64,000 bases of DNA, from assembly GCA_948567375.1 (NCBI GenBank), contig OX419756.1:36682552-36746551 (forward strand), given 5' to 3'. Shown piece after piece: positions 10,160 through 22,049 of the stretch. The translations under genes were made by a program, and so were the position numbers. This stretch comes from Lunularia cruciata (taxonomy: Eukaryota; Streptophyta; Marchantiopsida; Lunulariales; Lunulariaceae). Position 1 is the stretch's first letter. Every line of letters begins with the position of its first letter. Below the pieces are notes generated by a model. That model was not told the origin of the DNA. It saw only the letters and a list, made by a program, of their open reading frames with translations, and did no database searches.

Positions 10160-11040
10160 CTCTTCACTTGTGAGAGCTATCAAAAATTTAAAGGTTTGGG
10201 TGAAGTTGAAGACCCTAACACTTTCATGAATGAATTTATGGTAATCTTGATGGCCGAGAGAAGGTATAGATATTGATAAACTCCAAATATTTTTGATTTT
10301 GTTGAGGAAGAAAGCCACTAATTGGTACCATAAGTCAAAATTGTACTAATACGGTTGACTTGCCACCAATCAAGAGTCAATTCCTATAAAGTTTTATAGA
10401 GTTTGACTATGAAGAAAATGTCTTTGCCACGTTGAATAGTTTTCAATGCAAAAAGAATGAAAAATTGCAAGATCACAAAAAGGTTATAGAACTTGCTGAG
10501 CACAATGCCAAGAAGAAGCATTTCCCTAGGATATTTGAATGCTCAAGCAATAGCATGGTTCTTAGGAGGATTACTGAAAAAGTTGTGTATTTTTGCCAAC
10601 GAACAAGAACATAATATTTTAGCAAATGTGGTGAAGTCTGAAGAATTGTCCAAGTTAGCTTGATTAAATACCTCAAGGAAGTAGCATCAAGGAAGAAGTT
10701 CACAAAGAACAAAGAGGAGACCAACACAAAGATCCACTTCTTTATCTTTGGTATTGCCTCAAGATGTCCTCATCTTTGGAGTCATATTCATCCAAAGATG
10801 AGAAGGAATGAAGAAGAGAAGAGAAGGGGGTTACTCAAAAGTAGAAGACAATCTCAACTCTAGAGGCCTTTAAGCAATTGAGTACAAATTTGGAAGAACT
10901 CATCAAGGAGCAATTTTAAAGTACAATTGGTTGGAGTGAAGGAAAAGTAAAGACCACCTTCATACACTTGACACAATATTTGGTGCACATATTGTGGTAA
11001 GCCAGAGCATGCAAACATGAAATGTTTGTCTATATATCTC
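10160..11040 (+). pseudogene. Decayed gag of an unassigned LTR retroelement
   Basis: A gag-like start (FKGLGEVEDPNTFMNEF in translation, about 10185-10240) is followed by several hundred bases with many stops. A clear CCHC knuckle follows at 10984-11025 (WCTYCGKPEHANMKC: C-x2-C-x4-H-x4-C). Knuckles of this kind bind element RNA in the capsid. The sequence does not align by eye with the gag of G, M, T or W, so it is a separate, old family. No protein can be produced. Confidence 0.5.
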
Positions 11041-11601
11041 TCTTACTTAGTACAAAAAGTAAAATGGACTCTTTCATGAGAAGAACAAGAGTACTATGTG
11101 GAGGAAGATGAGAAAGTTTTTGTAGTATAGGAAGTGTCTATTGCAACTCCAATTCCCTTAGTCACTATTCTCAAGTATATATCAAGGAAGTATCAAGTAA
11201 TGAGCCAACAAAGAATCATGCCTCCTAGAAAAAATATGATTCTAGGTACATGTTCTAGGTAATTGTGGAGTTCTTAGCCATTGGTCCCTAAATTGAAAAA
11301 TTATAGGAACACTATAAACACTATTCAATACACTCACTTTGCTCAAACTACAAGGCACAACCTTTGGTCTTGTGGTAGTAAAATGTCCTCAACCGCCTAC
11401 CAATAACAATCAAGAATTGCAAGTTGTAAAACAATCAAGAACTAAGTTGTAATACTTGTCTTCAAATCTAGTCATTTCCAACATGTATATATACGTGAAT
11501 CAGCTTTTCCTTAATATTATAATATAAATTAGATGACATTAGGTTGTCACACTTATCTTGAAATGAACTAGTAAACATAAGATATCATAGAGGATACATA
11601 A
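11041..11601. other. No gene seen
   Basis: AT-rich sequence after the knuckle of the decayed gag. It is probably further remains of the same element, but I see no conserved motif. Confidence 0.5.
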
Positions 11602-11988
11602 TATAATAATATCAAGTTAGCAAAACCTAAGTATAGCTAAATCAAGTTTAGTTAAAATAAAATAGAAATAGCATATACCTATATATTCTAAGAATATTTT
11701 AGAAACATGTCATAAGCTTCTTGGTGAGAATTTTTTCAAAAATTCCAAAGGATTGAGTAACTTAGAAATTAAGTAAATGGCTAGCTTAGCTTGTACTCCA
11801 AGAAAAGTGATTTCTCGTGTATTCTAGAAAAAAATTTCTTTGGAAGCTTCCTTTGGGGTCTTTTACTAAATTTACCTATAAATACCAAAGCTTGGATTGA
11901 ATTTAACCCATGTATTTGGAGTTTCCCTTAATTGAGAGTATTTTAGTTGATTTTTCCATTCTCTTGTTTCTTTCCTTGGTTTGTTACA
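11602..11988 (+). repeat. Solo G-like LTR, diverged
   Basis: It starts TATAATAATATC (a decayed TGTAACAATATGG) and ends CCTTGGTTTGTTACA. Between are the GCTAGCTTAGCTTG block, AAGCTTC motifs and a TATAAATA box near 11877. No clear target duplication remains. Confidence 0.6.
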
Positions 11989-14900
11989 AAAAGATAAATA
12001 TCGTCAATAAAACGTTAAAATAGTCATATTGATTTCTCTATACTTTGATGATCCAAATTATATAATATAAAAGCATAAATTAATGTAAAATTTTGTCTAA
12101 AATATAGAGCACTTTCTAAGGAAGAAGATAAATAAGCACACACCACGTACTAAGAACCTAAGAAGATACCACTTTTAACTATGAAGGAGTGGCAAATATC
12201 CAAGTAGAGGTTAAGATTCTATAGATTTGGAAGTTTAAAATATATATGTAGAATTTTTATGTAGTTACAAAAGATTTTATGATCCAATACTTAGGTTACT
12301 CTAAGTATATGGAGATCATTGATGAACAATAATAAAGTAACTTCTAAAGGTTAGAATATAGCCCATGCAAGTAGACAATAATATAAAACTCAAGGATAAA
12401 AGTCCTCAATTTTTTGGTTTTACACTCTAAAATAATCAAAGAAATTTTCCAAATTTTTTTATAGTTTTAATTCCATAATATATTATTTTGAAGCTTTATA
12501 TTTGATGACAATGGTCTCATTCAAGATAAATTCAAATAGTTTTAAGAAACCATCATAGTAGATTGTAACAAAAACTAGATGAAAAAACCTAGAAACTTAA
12601 TATGATGTTAGTATATTTTGTATCTTATTGGTATGTGTAAATCTGTGCTCTCAATTTATAGGTGAGGACATTTTGATTTTGAGTCTTAAACTTCTTTCTA
12701 TCCCATGAGTAGTATACTTGACGTGCAGAAGATAAACTTACATGGTTTAGAACCTATGTGTTGTGCCCATTGACATAACTATGGGTGACCTAGAGGCATG
12801 CTAGATAGTCTAGAGCCCTTTGGCTTTTTGTTGAGACTTTCCATCTCAAGCCCTTCAAAACTAATTTGATTCCACAATTCTAATATATTTACCTTGTTGA
12901 AAACTTCACTTTCCTATATATCTTGTAAGAAGACTTTATATTCTATAAATGATTTCATTGATGTAAAATTTAGTGAGCTTTTAAACCTATATCAACAACC
13001 TAAAATCTACATTAGAAAGTAATACTAACACTCTACAAATAGAAAATTTCTATTTTTCAACTATGTAAATAGATTGTAAAATCATTAATGAGATATAGTT
13101 CATTTGGTGAGTCTTATCAACTGAATTCTAAAATCATCAAATAGGATATCCAAAAATAAAATAAAACTATTATCATGTCTATATAACTTCAAATTTGAGC
13201 CTCTATACTTTTATTATTTTAGTCGCATATAGAATTTAAATATATTTTCAATGTTATTAACTCTACTTGAAATTGATATTAGATGAATAAGTAATAAAAT
13301 TCGAAAATAGAAATTTTTTTATCACTATGTATATATTCGAACTTTGAAATTATTATTGAGTTACTTGAGTTTTACCATTTTAGACTCCTAAACTATGACA
13401 ATATACCTTTTAGAGAAAGAAATTATATTTCTTAAACAAATTTGTTGAGTCTCTAATTTTAGTTTCGTTGGATTTACAATCAAGGAGCATTTTAATGCAA
13501 ATAAAAGTATCTCAAATTAAGAGATTAAAATTTGAAGATATAATACATGTGAATGTAATACTAAGTCTTCAACTCATAATTCATTTCTTAGCACCTTCTT
13601 GTAACCTAGTCTAGTACCAAAACCTTCTTAAAAGAATTTCTCTTTCTTATTAGATCTTCAATTATGGGATATAATTAACTGATAAAATAATTTATTTTCA
13701 TTCTAAATGATTATTTTTATCATTTTATTTAATATGAGAATTAGAAGGAAATAAAATGTGATATTATTTTAAATATAAGTGATATTTAATATTATTATGC
13801 ATATTTTACTAGTATTATACTATGAGAAAATTAATTTTACATGAAATTATTAATTTCATTTATAATATTAAAATTTTAGATTCCCTCAATAGTGAAATGA
13901 ATTTGCATAAACTAAAATTATAAATATCCAATTTAAGATTATTCTATTAATAAATAAATTTAGAAAAATTGATATTTAATATTTTATTTTAATATATTTA
14001 TATTATAAATTAAGGAAATTTTGGATATCTAGTATAGTTTAAGAGTAATTCTTAATGTAAGAATTATCTTATATTTCAAACATATTCTATAACCATATGA
14101 AACATATGACTTTGTATAAGTTATTGAAGTATATTTTATCATATCTAATATATAGCTTCAACACTTGTAAAATTCATACATGTGTTTACACTTTTAGCAA
14201 TAGCAATCCTCCAAAAATAAATATATAAATATTTTGATAATTAAAAAATATTTGAAAAAATATTTATATGTTAGACAATACGGATCTATACTATATTTTA
14301 ACCTCATAAACTAATCTTGAAGTGCTATTTAAATCATTTTAATTTTTAATTTTTTGAAGAGTGCAATCTTTATACTCTTTATAATATTTCTTGATACTTG
14401 TACCTTTGATATTTCAAACTCCACATAATTGTTGTAATTTGTTCATGGTCCATTTATTTCTTCATCTTTCCTGACTAAAGTAGTAAACTATACACATTAC
14501 AGAATATTTCTATAATTATAGTTCAAGAGATGTAGTTATAACTATTATTCTATTCTGTGGAGGTTTTCTTTGATAGAATTATGAATAACAACTTGAAGAG
14601 TTCCCTCTATGACCATGAAGATATCTGCAATTTTATAATAGCTATGGAGAGCTATTATAAAATTCTAGATCTCTTCTTTGAAACCGTGCTTACTCGATAA
14701 ACACATTTTCTAAGCTCTCATTCTCGTTTAAAGTAAAGCATAAATTACTCAAAACGGGAGATGGTAAGTCAACCTTTAGCATTGGATATAGAAAATATGA
14801 GGACAAAAGCCGTTTGATGAACGGGAGATCCAGAACTCACTGAATGTAAATGCCATGCAGGATATTGAATGCAAAGGCGATGCAGGATATGTAATATATA

Positions 14901-15296
14901 CAAGATAACAAACATATGATCAAATTATTGCATAAGTAAATGTAACCTGGAAGCAATATAATCGCAGCTCCTATATCCGGGTTGCATGCATTGAATCAAC
15001 GGAAACAGAACACCCTAATATATAGAGGAAGAACATTATCGAATGAAAACCTAAATAACTGTAACTAGGATACAATCAGATAACACTACCAAAGAAGCGG
15101 AAACAAAACACTCATGTAAGTAGGGAAATAAAATCAACAAGAAGAAGGGTGACTTCATGAGCCAACTTCAGAAGTTTGCAAATTGCAAGTCATAGAAGAT
15201 TATGAGTTAGAGGACCAGGAGTAAGAAATTGCTCAGAGAACGGGGGAAGACAAGCAAAGCTATGGATATAGTATATCACAGCAAGTACCATGGACG
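11989..15296. other. AT-rich spacer, no gene seen
   Basis: No frame of note, no LTR ends and no RNA gene that I can recognise. Composition is much more AT-rich than the flanking elements, with long A/T runs. A short direct repeat (ATGCAGGATAT) occurs near 14858 and 14889. Confidence 0.6.
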
Positions 15297-15575
15297 CTTG
15301 AGTCTTGAGATATTAAACAACCGAGGGAAGCAAAAGGTGGCTATATTAAACCTCCACAAAAGCACATACAACTTCATCAATACCTCACGCTCGAGTCTTG
15401 AGATATTAAACAACCGAGGGAAGCAAAAGGTGGCTATATTAAACCTCCACAAAAGCACATACAACTTCATCAATACCTCACGCTTGAGTCTTGAGATATT
15501 AAACAACAGAGGGAAGCAAAATGTGGCTATATTAAACCTCCACAAAAGCACATACAACTTCATCACTGTCTCACA
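15297..15575. repeat. 93-bp tandem repeat, three copies
   Basis: The phrase AGTCTTGAGATATTAAACAA starts at 15301, 15394 and 15487, giving an exact 93-bp period with few substitutions. Because 93 is a multiple of three, an open frame of 121 codons (15229-15594, plus) and one of 102 codons on the other strand pass through it. The plus-strand frame repeats a 31-residue unit (contains SLEILNNRGKQ). The openness follows from the repeat itself, and I do not claim a gene. Confidence 0.85.
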
Positions 15576-17427
15576 TAGTGCCAAAATTGCTTAGCTACCA
15601 AAGTAGCTAACCAAGTATTAATACCCCTCTTATGGAGTTTTTGTTCAAAAACTGATGAGTGCCACTAGCTTTGGGTATAGTGTACCAAACTAAATACAAA
15701 ATATTAAGTAGATGCCCACACGTATTAAGTTCAGATTTGTCAAATTAAGAACAAAGATTTATAGATACAGAGGTTTCATCCATGAAGTTGGACGTTGAAG
15801 GTTTACTCCAGATAACTAACAATAATTTAGGATTTCTGTATTTTAGAGGTAATAGTTCTGAAGACCAGATTTGGGAATCGTAGTATACCACAAAGATTTC
15901 ATTATGATTCTTAGTAAGTTTGCCAAATAGTATTCATTTTAAGTAATAGTATTAGAAAGTATTAAAAATCTCCTTGAATTTTGCATCTAATGATAACAAA
16001 TTTGAGCTAAAATAATAAAAACAAGAGAAATTTAGTTTTTTAGAGAAATCTTTTTTATTTTTTTCTCACAGGCACTTATTTTAAAATTTTAGAGTAAAAA
16101 CTATAATACTCAAGAATTTATAACAAGTGAAGAGTTTAAACACATAAATGATCAAATCATGTGAATATTTATTTACCATAGAAATTTAAAATCAATTTTG
16201 TTTTTTAAGTAGTTATGGTGAACTGAAAAGCAGTTCAAACTTTACATCAAATGAGACAAAAATTATGAGAAATAAAGCTCAAATATAACAATAATAGAGT
16301 AATGAAACCCATACAGGTTTTCTCTTGGTAGATCATCTATAAGAATCCAAAACGATAACACTCAAGGATCAAGGACTTCTTGATACTGATTTTGAAGTCT
16401 AAATCTATATTTGGTATGAATTGTCATACAAATTGAATCATTGTATTGACAATGATTCAATTTCTTGCTTTTTTATTCCTTTGAAATAATTTTATTACAA
16501 ATATTTGTGACAACATCCAAAAGCTTTTTGATTGTATATCATATAAGGAAAAACTTCTAGTTAAATATTACTTTAAATAAAACAGTTATGACACTAAAAG
16601 CTTCTTGATTGTTTATCAAATAAGACCAAATTTGTAGTAATATAGCTTTAAATATAGTTTTTATGTAAAATGAAGGTCTAATCTTTTGCTTGTGTACATA
16701 TTTTACAATTTTGAAATTTAAAACCATGACATTCAGAGGTTAAGTGCTACTCAATAATAATTCAAGAGTCCAAATTTATATGTAGTAGGATACATTTTTT
16801 TATATTTTGATTAAATTTTTATGTAGTGTTAAGTTAAGGTAATTATTATGCATTAAATAGTTGTTTGAATTTTATATCCATGAGACAAATACTGAAAGAA
16901 AATGTAGACTAATTGAAAAAAATTAAAAAAAATTAAATATATATATTATTATAAAATTATTATTTTACTATTTTAGAATTCAAAAATTTAATATTCAAGA
17001 TAAAATCTTCCATGAATTTCATTAACCTCTTACAATTTAACCATACTATGTGTAATCAATGGATTTTGCTTCTACATATTCTTATAAGTCTCATAAGACC
17101 TTAAAGATTACTTAGTTGTATTTCTTAATTAGTGATTTACAAATCTAAACTTCCAAAGCTCAAAACTCTTGAGTTTTAATTTACATGGTTGAATGTGGAA
17201 CCTAATGTCTACTTCTTAGTTCAAAGTACTTGGTATATAGTTCCTTATCCTTCTTCTTAGCATCAAAAGGAAATAAATTCACTAAGTTTAAAAGACATAT
17301 AATATTTCTTCTTTAAAAAACCTTTGGATGCAAAAAGGAGATAGGATGCTTGAACTAGCGCATCATGGACTACAAACGCAAGGAACCCCAACCCCAACTC
17401 CATCACACTCCTTGAAGGCTAAAACAA
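15576..17427. other. AT-rich spacer, no gene seen
   Basis: Long A/T tracts and no recognisable coding or structural element. The sequence changes to G-family pol at about 17428. Confidence 0.6.
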
Positions 17428-18560
17428 TTGAGTGAAGCATGATACTTCTCCAAGTTGGATTCAAAGTGACTATTGGCAGATTCCCATTGATAGGAAGGAT
17501 GTGCAAAAGACTGAATTTCACACAAGTTATGGGCATTTTAAGTAGATAGTTCTACCTTTTGGGCTCACTAATGCTTATGATATTTTCATGGATCAATGCA
17601 TCAAGTATTGGATGGAATATTAGATTGATATGTGATGGTGTTCTTGCATGATATCTTAATCTATAACAAGATGGAGATAGATCACAAGAATCATATGCAA
17701 GAAGTCATACCTATGTGCCTATATGATGCCTATAACAATGGAAATTTTATTACAGGAAGTCAAAGTGTACCTTTTGGTAGAAGGAAATTACCTTCTTGGA
17801 TCATAAAGTCTCATCAAAGGAGATCAAGATGGAAGAGGAGAAAAACAAGGCCATTACCAATTTGTCTACTCCTAAGGATGCCATGGAAGTGCAAGCATTT
17901 AATGGATTGGCACATTTTTATTAATGGTTCATCCACTAATATGTTTATGTGATTGTACCATTGACAAGTCTCTTGGGGAAGACCTTTAGATTTTAGTGGA
18001 CCACCAAGCACAAATAAGTATTCAAGAATTGAAGCATATTGTGTCTTCACAACCCATATTCCAACCATATAATCCCCAACTACCTTGTGTAGTTGGTTTT
18101 GATGCTTCTAACTTTGCCATTGGAGTTGTGTTGCAATAAGAATTTCCAAACAAATTACATCCCATTGCCTTTGTGTCTTGCCAACTAAACACTACAAAAT
18201 AAGGAATAGCTTTGTTTGGGACTGATAACAACTACCAATGTCTATGCCACAAAGGTATGGAGACATGATCTCTTAAGTAAATAAGTGATCATGCAAACCA
18301 ATCATAAACCTTTGTTACAAACCTTACATTTGGAGCACATGAAGAGTTGAAATCATGGATGGAAGATATGACTACAATTTTTTGATATCAAGAGTTGGGT
18401 ACAAACTCAGAAATTTCCATGTCATCCTTGATGCCCTATCAAAACAACCTGATTTGAAGTCTCTTCATGATTCTCTCATAACAACAACAATTATAACAAT
18501 GTCAATTGACTCAAAAGTCCAAATCAAGTTTAGTATCACTTTACAACAAGACCTCTTCTT
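17428..18560 (+). pseudogene. RT palm to RNase H, G5 (broken)
   Basis: The RT palm (about 17450-17640, DREDVQKT-like and LPFGLTNA-like blocks) is recognisable by alignment to the other G copies. The active-site segment around 17632-17670 reads MVFLHDILIYN, so the first catalytic Asp of FLDD has become His. The connection and RNase H follow to the RNase H tail at 18355-18567 (ISRVGYKLRNFHVILDALS). Several stops and frameshifts make it inactive. Confidence 0.75.
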
Positions 18561-18579
18561 TAATTAGTACAAGGTCATC

Positions 18580-19920
18580 TTGGAGCACATGACAAGGAAT
18601 ATATCACTTTATCCTTCAAAGAAGGCCTTCTATCCAATGAAAACCAGATTTATGTTCCAACCAAGGGTGATCTACAACTTGTGTGGCTTCAAGAGGCCCA
18701 TCACTTACCAATTGCTGATCACATGGATGTGGACAAGACTTTGGATACCCTATAATGTCAATGGTGGTGGCCCAAGATGGCATGAGAGGTTCAAGAGTTT
18801 GTTTGATCTTGTGAAAGCTACCAATGCAACAAATCCAATAACCAAAAGCTAAGAGGATTCCTTCAACCACCACCAATTCTATCTATCCATTGGGAAAATG
18901 TTGGTTTAGACCTCATCACATCCTTGCCAAAGATGAACTAAGGCCATATAACCATTGTAGTGTTTTTTGATAAGCTCAACAAGCAGATTCATTTGGCACC
19001 TACCATGGATATAGTTGATGCTCCAACATTTGCCGAGATCTACTTTGACACCATCTTCAAGTTCTCATCTCTGATTTTGATCCTTGCTTTATTGGTAAAT
19101 TTTGGCAAGTGCTATTTAAACTCCTTGATACCAAGCTTGCATTGTTTATAGCTTATCATCCTCAAATTGATGGACAAACAAAGCTCAACAAGTAGATTCA
19201 TTTGGTACCTACCATGGATATAGTTGATGCTCCAACATTTTTTGAGATCTACTTTGACACCATCTTCAAGTTCTCATTTCTGATTTTGATCCTTGCTTTA
19301 TTGGTATATTTTGGCAAGTGCTTTTAAAACTCTTTAATACCAAGCTTGCATTGTTTATAGCTTATCATCCTCAAATTGATGGAAAAAAAAACAAGAAAAC
19401 CATACTTTGGAAGAGATGCTACATGCTTTTGTCAATCTCACCACACTAATTAGGATCCTTGTTTCATAACTACCAAGTTTGCCTATAATAATTCCAAGTA
19501 GGCAAGTACTAGCTTTTCTCCCTTCTCCCTTCATTATGGGCAAGATCCACTTGTTCCAAATTCTCTTCTTGCTCCTTTGACATCCTAGAGAATTCTAACT
19601 TCTTTCCATGTCATGTAAATCCCTACACCAAGCCAAGTCTCATCTTCTTGTTGCTCAAAATTGACAAAAGAAATATGTTAATAAATATTATCACAATCTC
19701 ACTTTTTAACTAGGTGATAAGGTTATGATTTCTTTTGATAACCTTCCTCTCCCACTTGATACAAAAATCCATAAACTTGATCCTAAATGGATAGATCCAT
19801 TTGAGATTACTCAAATCATTTCTCCATGCCTACCAACTTGCTCTTCCTAGTCATATGTGGATCCATCTTATCATCTATGTTTCAAAGTTAAAACTCTTTA
19901 TTTCTAACCCATCTTCTTTT
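18580..19920 (+). pseudogene. Integrase of G5 with internal duplication (broken)
   Basis: It contains remnants of the zinc-binding N-terminal domain (about 18690-18840), the catalytic core with VFFDKLNKQIHLAPTMDIVDA (about 18958-19030) and the C-terminal WIxPFEITQI block (about 19790-19830). The stretch from AAGCTCAACAAG at 18972 is repeated from 19181 (209 bp), which duplicates part of the core. Stops throughout rule out function. Confidence 0.75.
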
Positions 19921-19949
19921 CCATTAAATCCAACTCCTTCCTCCTCCCA

Positions 19950-20160
19950 TCCTTGCCAATGATCATGAGGAATACGAAGTTCATTGTATCCTTGCATGTT
20001 GCAACATCCAACATGGCCGCCAATGACACATTGAATATAAGGTCCTTTGGAATGGGTATCACTTCATGATGCTACATAAGAGTCTCTTTCTCATCTCCAT
20101 GATGCACAAACAACCTACAAGAGATTTGAAGATTCCATGGCAATAAAAATATAACCAACT
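19950..20160 (+). pseudogene. Chromodomain remnant, G5
   Basis: Translation near 19961-20135 follows the chromodomain pattern seen in G2 (EYEVHCILA, then IQHGRQ, then EYK). It has a stop in the middle and the aromatic cage is partly lost. The polypurine tract (GCGGTAGGAGAA) follows at about 20162-20173. Confidence 0.65.
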
Positions 20161-20172
20161 AGCGGTAGGAGA

Positions 20173-20562
20173 ATATATTATAATATGGAGTTAGTAGATG
20201 AGCTAGTAATCTAAATTAAATATAGCAAAAGGAAGTAGAACTAGCCAAAAGATGTGCTAGAAGTGTCAAAAAAGAATATTCTAGAAGCTTCCAAGAAGCT
20301 TCTTGGTGAGAAGCTTCTAGGAACTTTCCAAAGATAGAGTAACTTGTATGCCAAGTTGATGACTAGCTTAGCTTGCACTCCAATTAAGGCAACTCTTAAA
20401 AGGAACCTTCTTTAAAAGCTCCTTGTGAATCTTGTACCTAGATGATTTATTAATACCCCAGCCAAGCTCAAGCTAGGCATTTGAAGTTTCCCTCACTTGA
20501 GAGTCCTAATGTGATATTCCACTCTGATCTTCCATTCTCTTATTTCTCTCCTTGGTCCTTTA
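20173..20562 (+). repeat. 3' LTR of G5 (right end lost)
   Basis: It starts after the polypurine tract with a decayed TATAATATGGAG. It includes the perfect heat-shock element TTCTAGAAGCTTC at 20279-20291 and further GAAGCTTC copies. Similarity stops at CTTGGTCCTTTA. Confidence 0.7.
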
Positions 20563-21575
20563 TGGGCACACTACATAAAAGAGAAATTAAACTAGCTCTC
20601 ATGAAAGATCCATTCTAAATGGTGCTCTTGAAGGTGATAGTTCAATCTGCATTTAAGGTCAAGTAGCCCAAGGGTTTTTCCCTTGTAGTTACCTATGCTT
20701 TGCACAAGAAGCACAAGAAGACAAGGAGTTCCAACCATTCCTTGTCTTCTTGTGCTTGAACAAGGCTTCAAAATTCTTGGTCATCTCCTTTATTGCTTGT
20801 GGATACTCCTGGTCCAAGTATATTGATCTTGGAGTAGAAATTACATCTCCAAGGACCTTTTGCAAATATGCCTTGGTCCAAGCAAACATGTTGCTTCTTA
20901 GGTCTATGAAGTTGGGACTCTTTTTCCTTTTAAATCTCTAATATCATTGGGAGATAGATGAAATCCCAAATCCACAATAGGAATTGTGTTTGTTTGGTAT
21001 TGAAGTACTTGGTGTAATAGTAATATGCCCACTTTTCTACTCTTTTAGACCATACTGCAACTGAGGTCAGCATCTTTTTTTAAGTTTTCTTTGGAGATAT
21101 AGTAATTCACAATAGAATGTTCATACTTAATTATGTTGATTTCACAATTTTTCCCTATACTATGGTGCTCTCATGCAATCCTTCATGCAATTGCTTGTTG
21201 TTTCTTTGTATCCTACACTTTTGTCTCTAGAGGCTCTAGATCTACTTGTAATTCCTTTGTTGTGCTTTTGCCTCTATGAAGAACTTCCCAAAGCTTTGTA
21301 TTTTATGGCTCTATCACAAACTAGTTTCATAATTTTGGTGGGCATTAGTGGTGAGCCATAATTTTTCCCACATGTGTGAAATGCCGCAAAGGTCTATTGT
21401 TACTAAAATCAATTCTTTGTCCTAGGTGCCAACACCTTGTTTGTGTGACTACTAGTATGGATGACTGACTTTCAGTTTGATGGTCTACATAGCAATGTGA
21501 ACATGTGGCCATGGAGATATCAAGCCAAAGATGGATGGAACCAATGGTCTAAAGGTAGCTCCACTCTAATGGTCT
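20563..21575. other. Unassigned spacer with a perfect hairpin
   Basis: I recognise no gene. A minus-strand frame at 20689-20889 (66 codons) has no motif I can place. It contains the inverted repeat 20711-20755, listed separately. The rest has T-rich tracts and no LTR ends. Confidence 0.45.
20711..20755. repeat. Perfect 17-bp inverted repeat, 11-nt loop
   Basis: The arm GCACAAGAAGACAAGGA (20711-20727) and its exact reverse complement (20739-20755) flank an 11-base loop. A second, overlapping direct copy of GCACAAGAAG lies immediately upstream. Confidence 0.8.
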
Positions 21576-22022
21576 TGTAAAAGACCAAGGAGAGAAATAG
21601 GAGAATGGAAGATTGGAATGAAAGATCACACGGGGACTCTTGAAGAAAAGAAACTCCAAATACCTAATATGAGCTCAGACTTTGGTACTTATAGGGAAAT
21701 ATACAAGGCTCTTGAAAGCTTTTCTAGAAGCTGCCTACTTGGTGTACAAGCTAAGCTAGTTAGGAAACTTCCCAAGAAGTTTCCTTCCAGAAAGCATCAC
21801 TTGGCATGCACATTACCCAATACTTGGAAGGTACCAAGTAGCTTCTTGAATGCTTCTAGAATGATTTAATAATTCTTTACTAATTTGGCCTATTTGCTTC
21901 TTCATTAGTCTCAACTAACTCATTGATAAACTCCATATTGTAACATAATCCCCCAACTAATTTGGCCTATTTGCTTCTTCATTAGTCTCAACTAACTCAT
22001 TGATAAACTCCTTATTGTAACA
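21576..22022 (-). repeat. 3' LTR of G3 with duplicated outer end and polypurine tract
   Basis: Going left to right it runs from TGTAAAAGACC to TATTGTAACA followed by TAATCCCCC. A stretch of about 65-70 bp that includes the TAACATAATCCCCC junction (LTR edge plus polypurine tract) occurs twice (near 21950 and 22020). It therefore has two potential starts. Confidence 0.75.
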
Positions 22023-22049
22023 TAATCCCCCACTGCTAGTTGATGATGT

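Larger units (their letters stand above)
17428..20562 (+). mobile_element. G-family chromovirus, 3' part (G5)
   Basis: Plus-strand remains from the RT palm through RNase H, integrase and chromodomain to a 3' LTR. The 5' half is missing and the left edge joins AT-rich DNA directly. It is heavily mutated and includes a 209-bp tandem duplication in the integrase (18972-19389). Confidence 0.8.

Noticed and set aside
15297-15575. CRISPR-like array
   Set aside because: The repeat is a continuous 93-bp tandem unit without unique spacers, and the sequence is eukaryotic.
15229-15594. 121-codon ORF made of a 31-residue repeat
   Set aside because: Its openness follows from a 93-bp tandem repeat whose length is a multiple of three, and the other strand is open as well. 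No start context or homologous motif supports a gene.
20689-20889. Possible host gene fragment on the minus strand
   Set aside because: 66 codons with no recognisable domain, overlapping a perfect hairpin, and nothing supportive around it.
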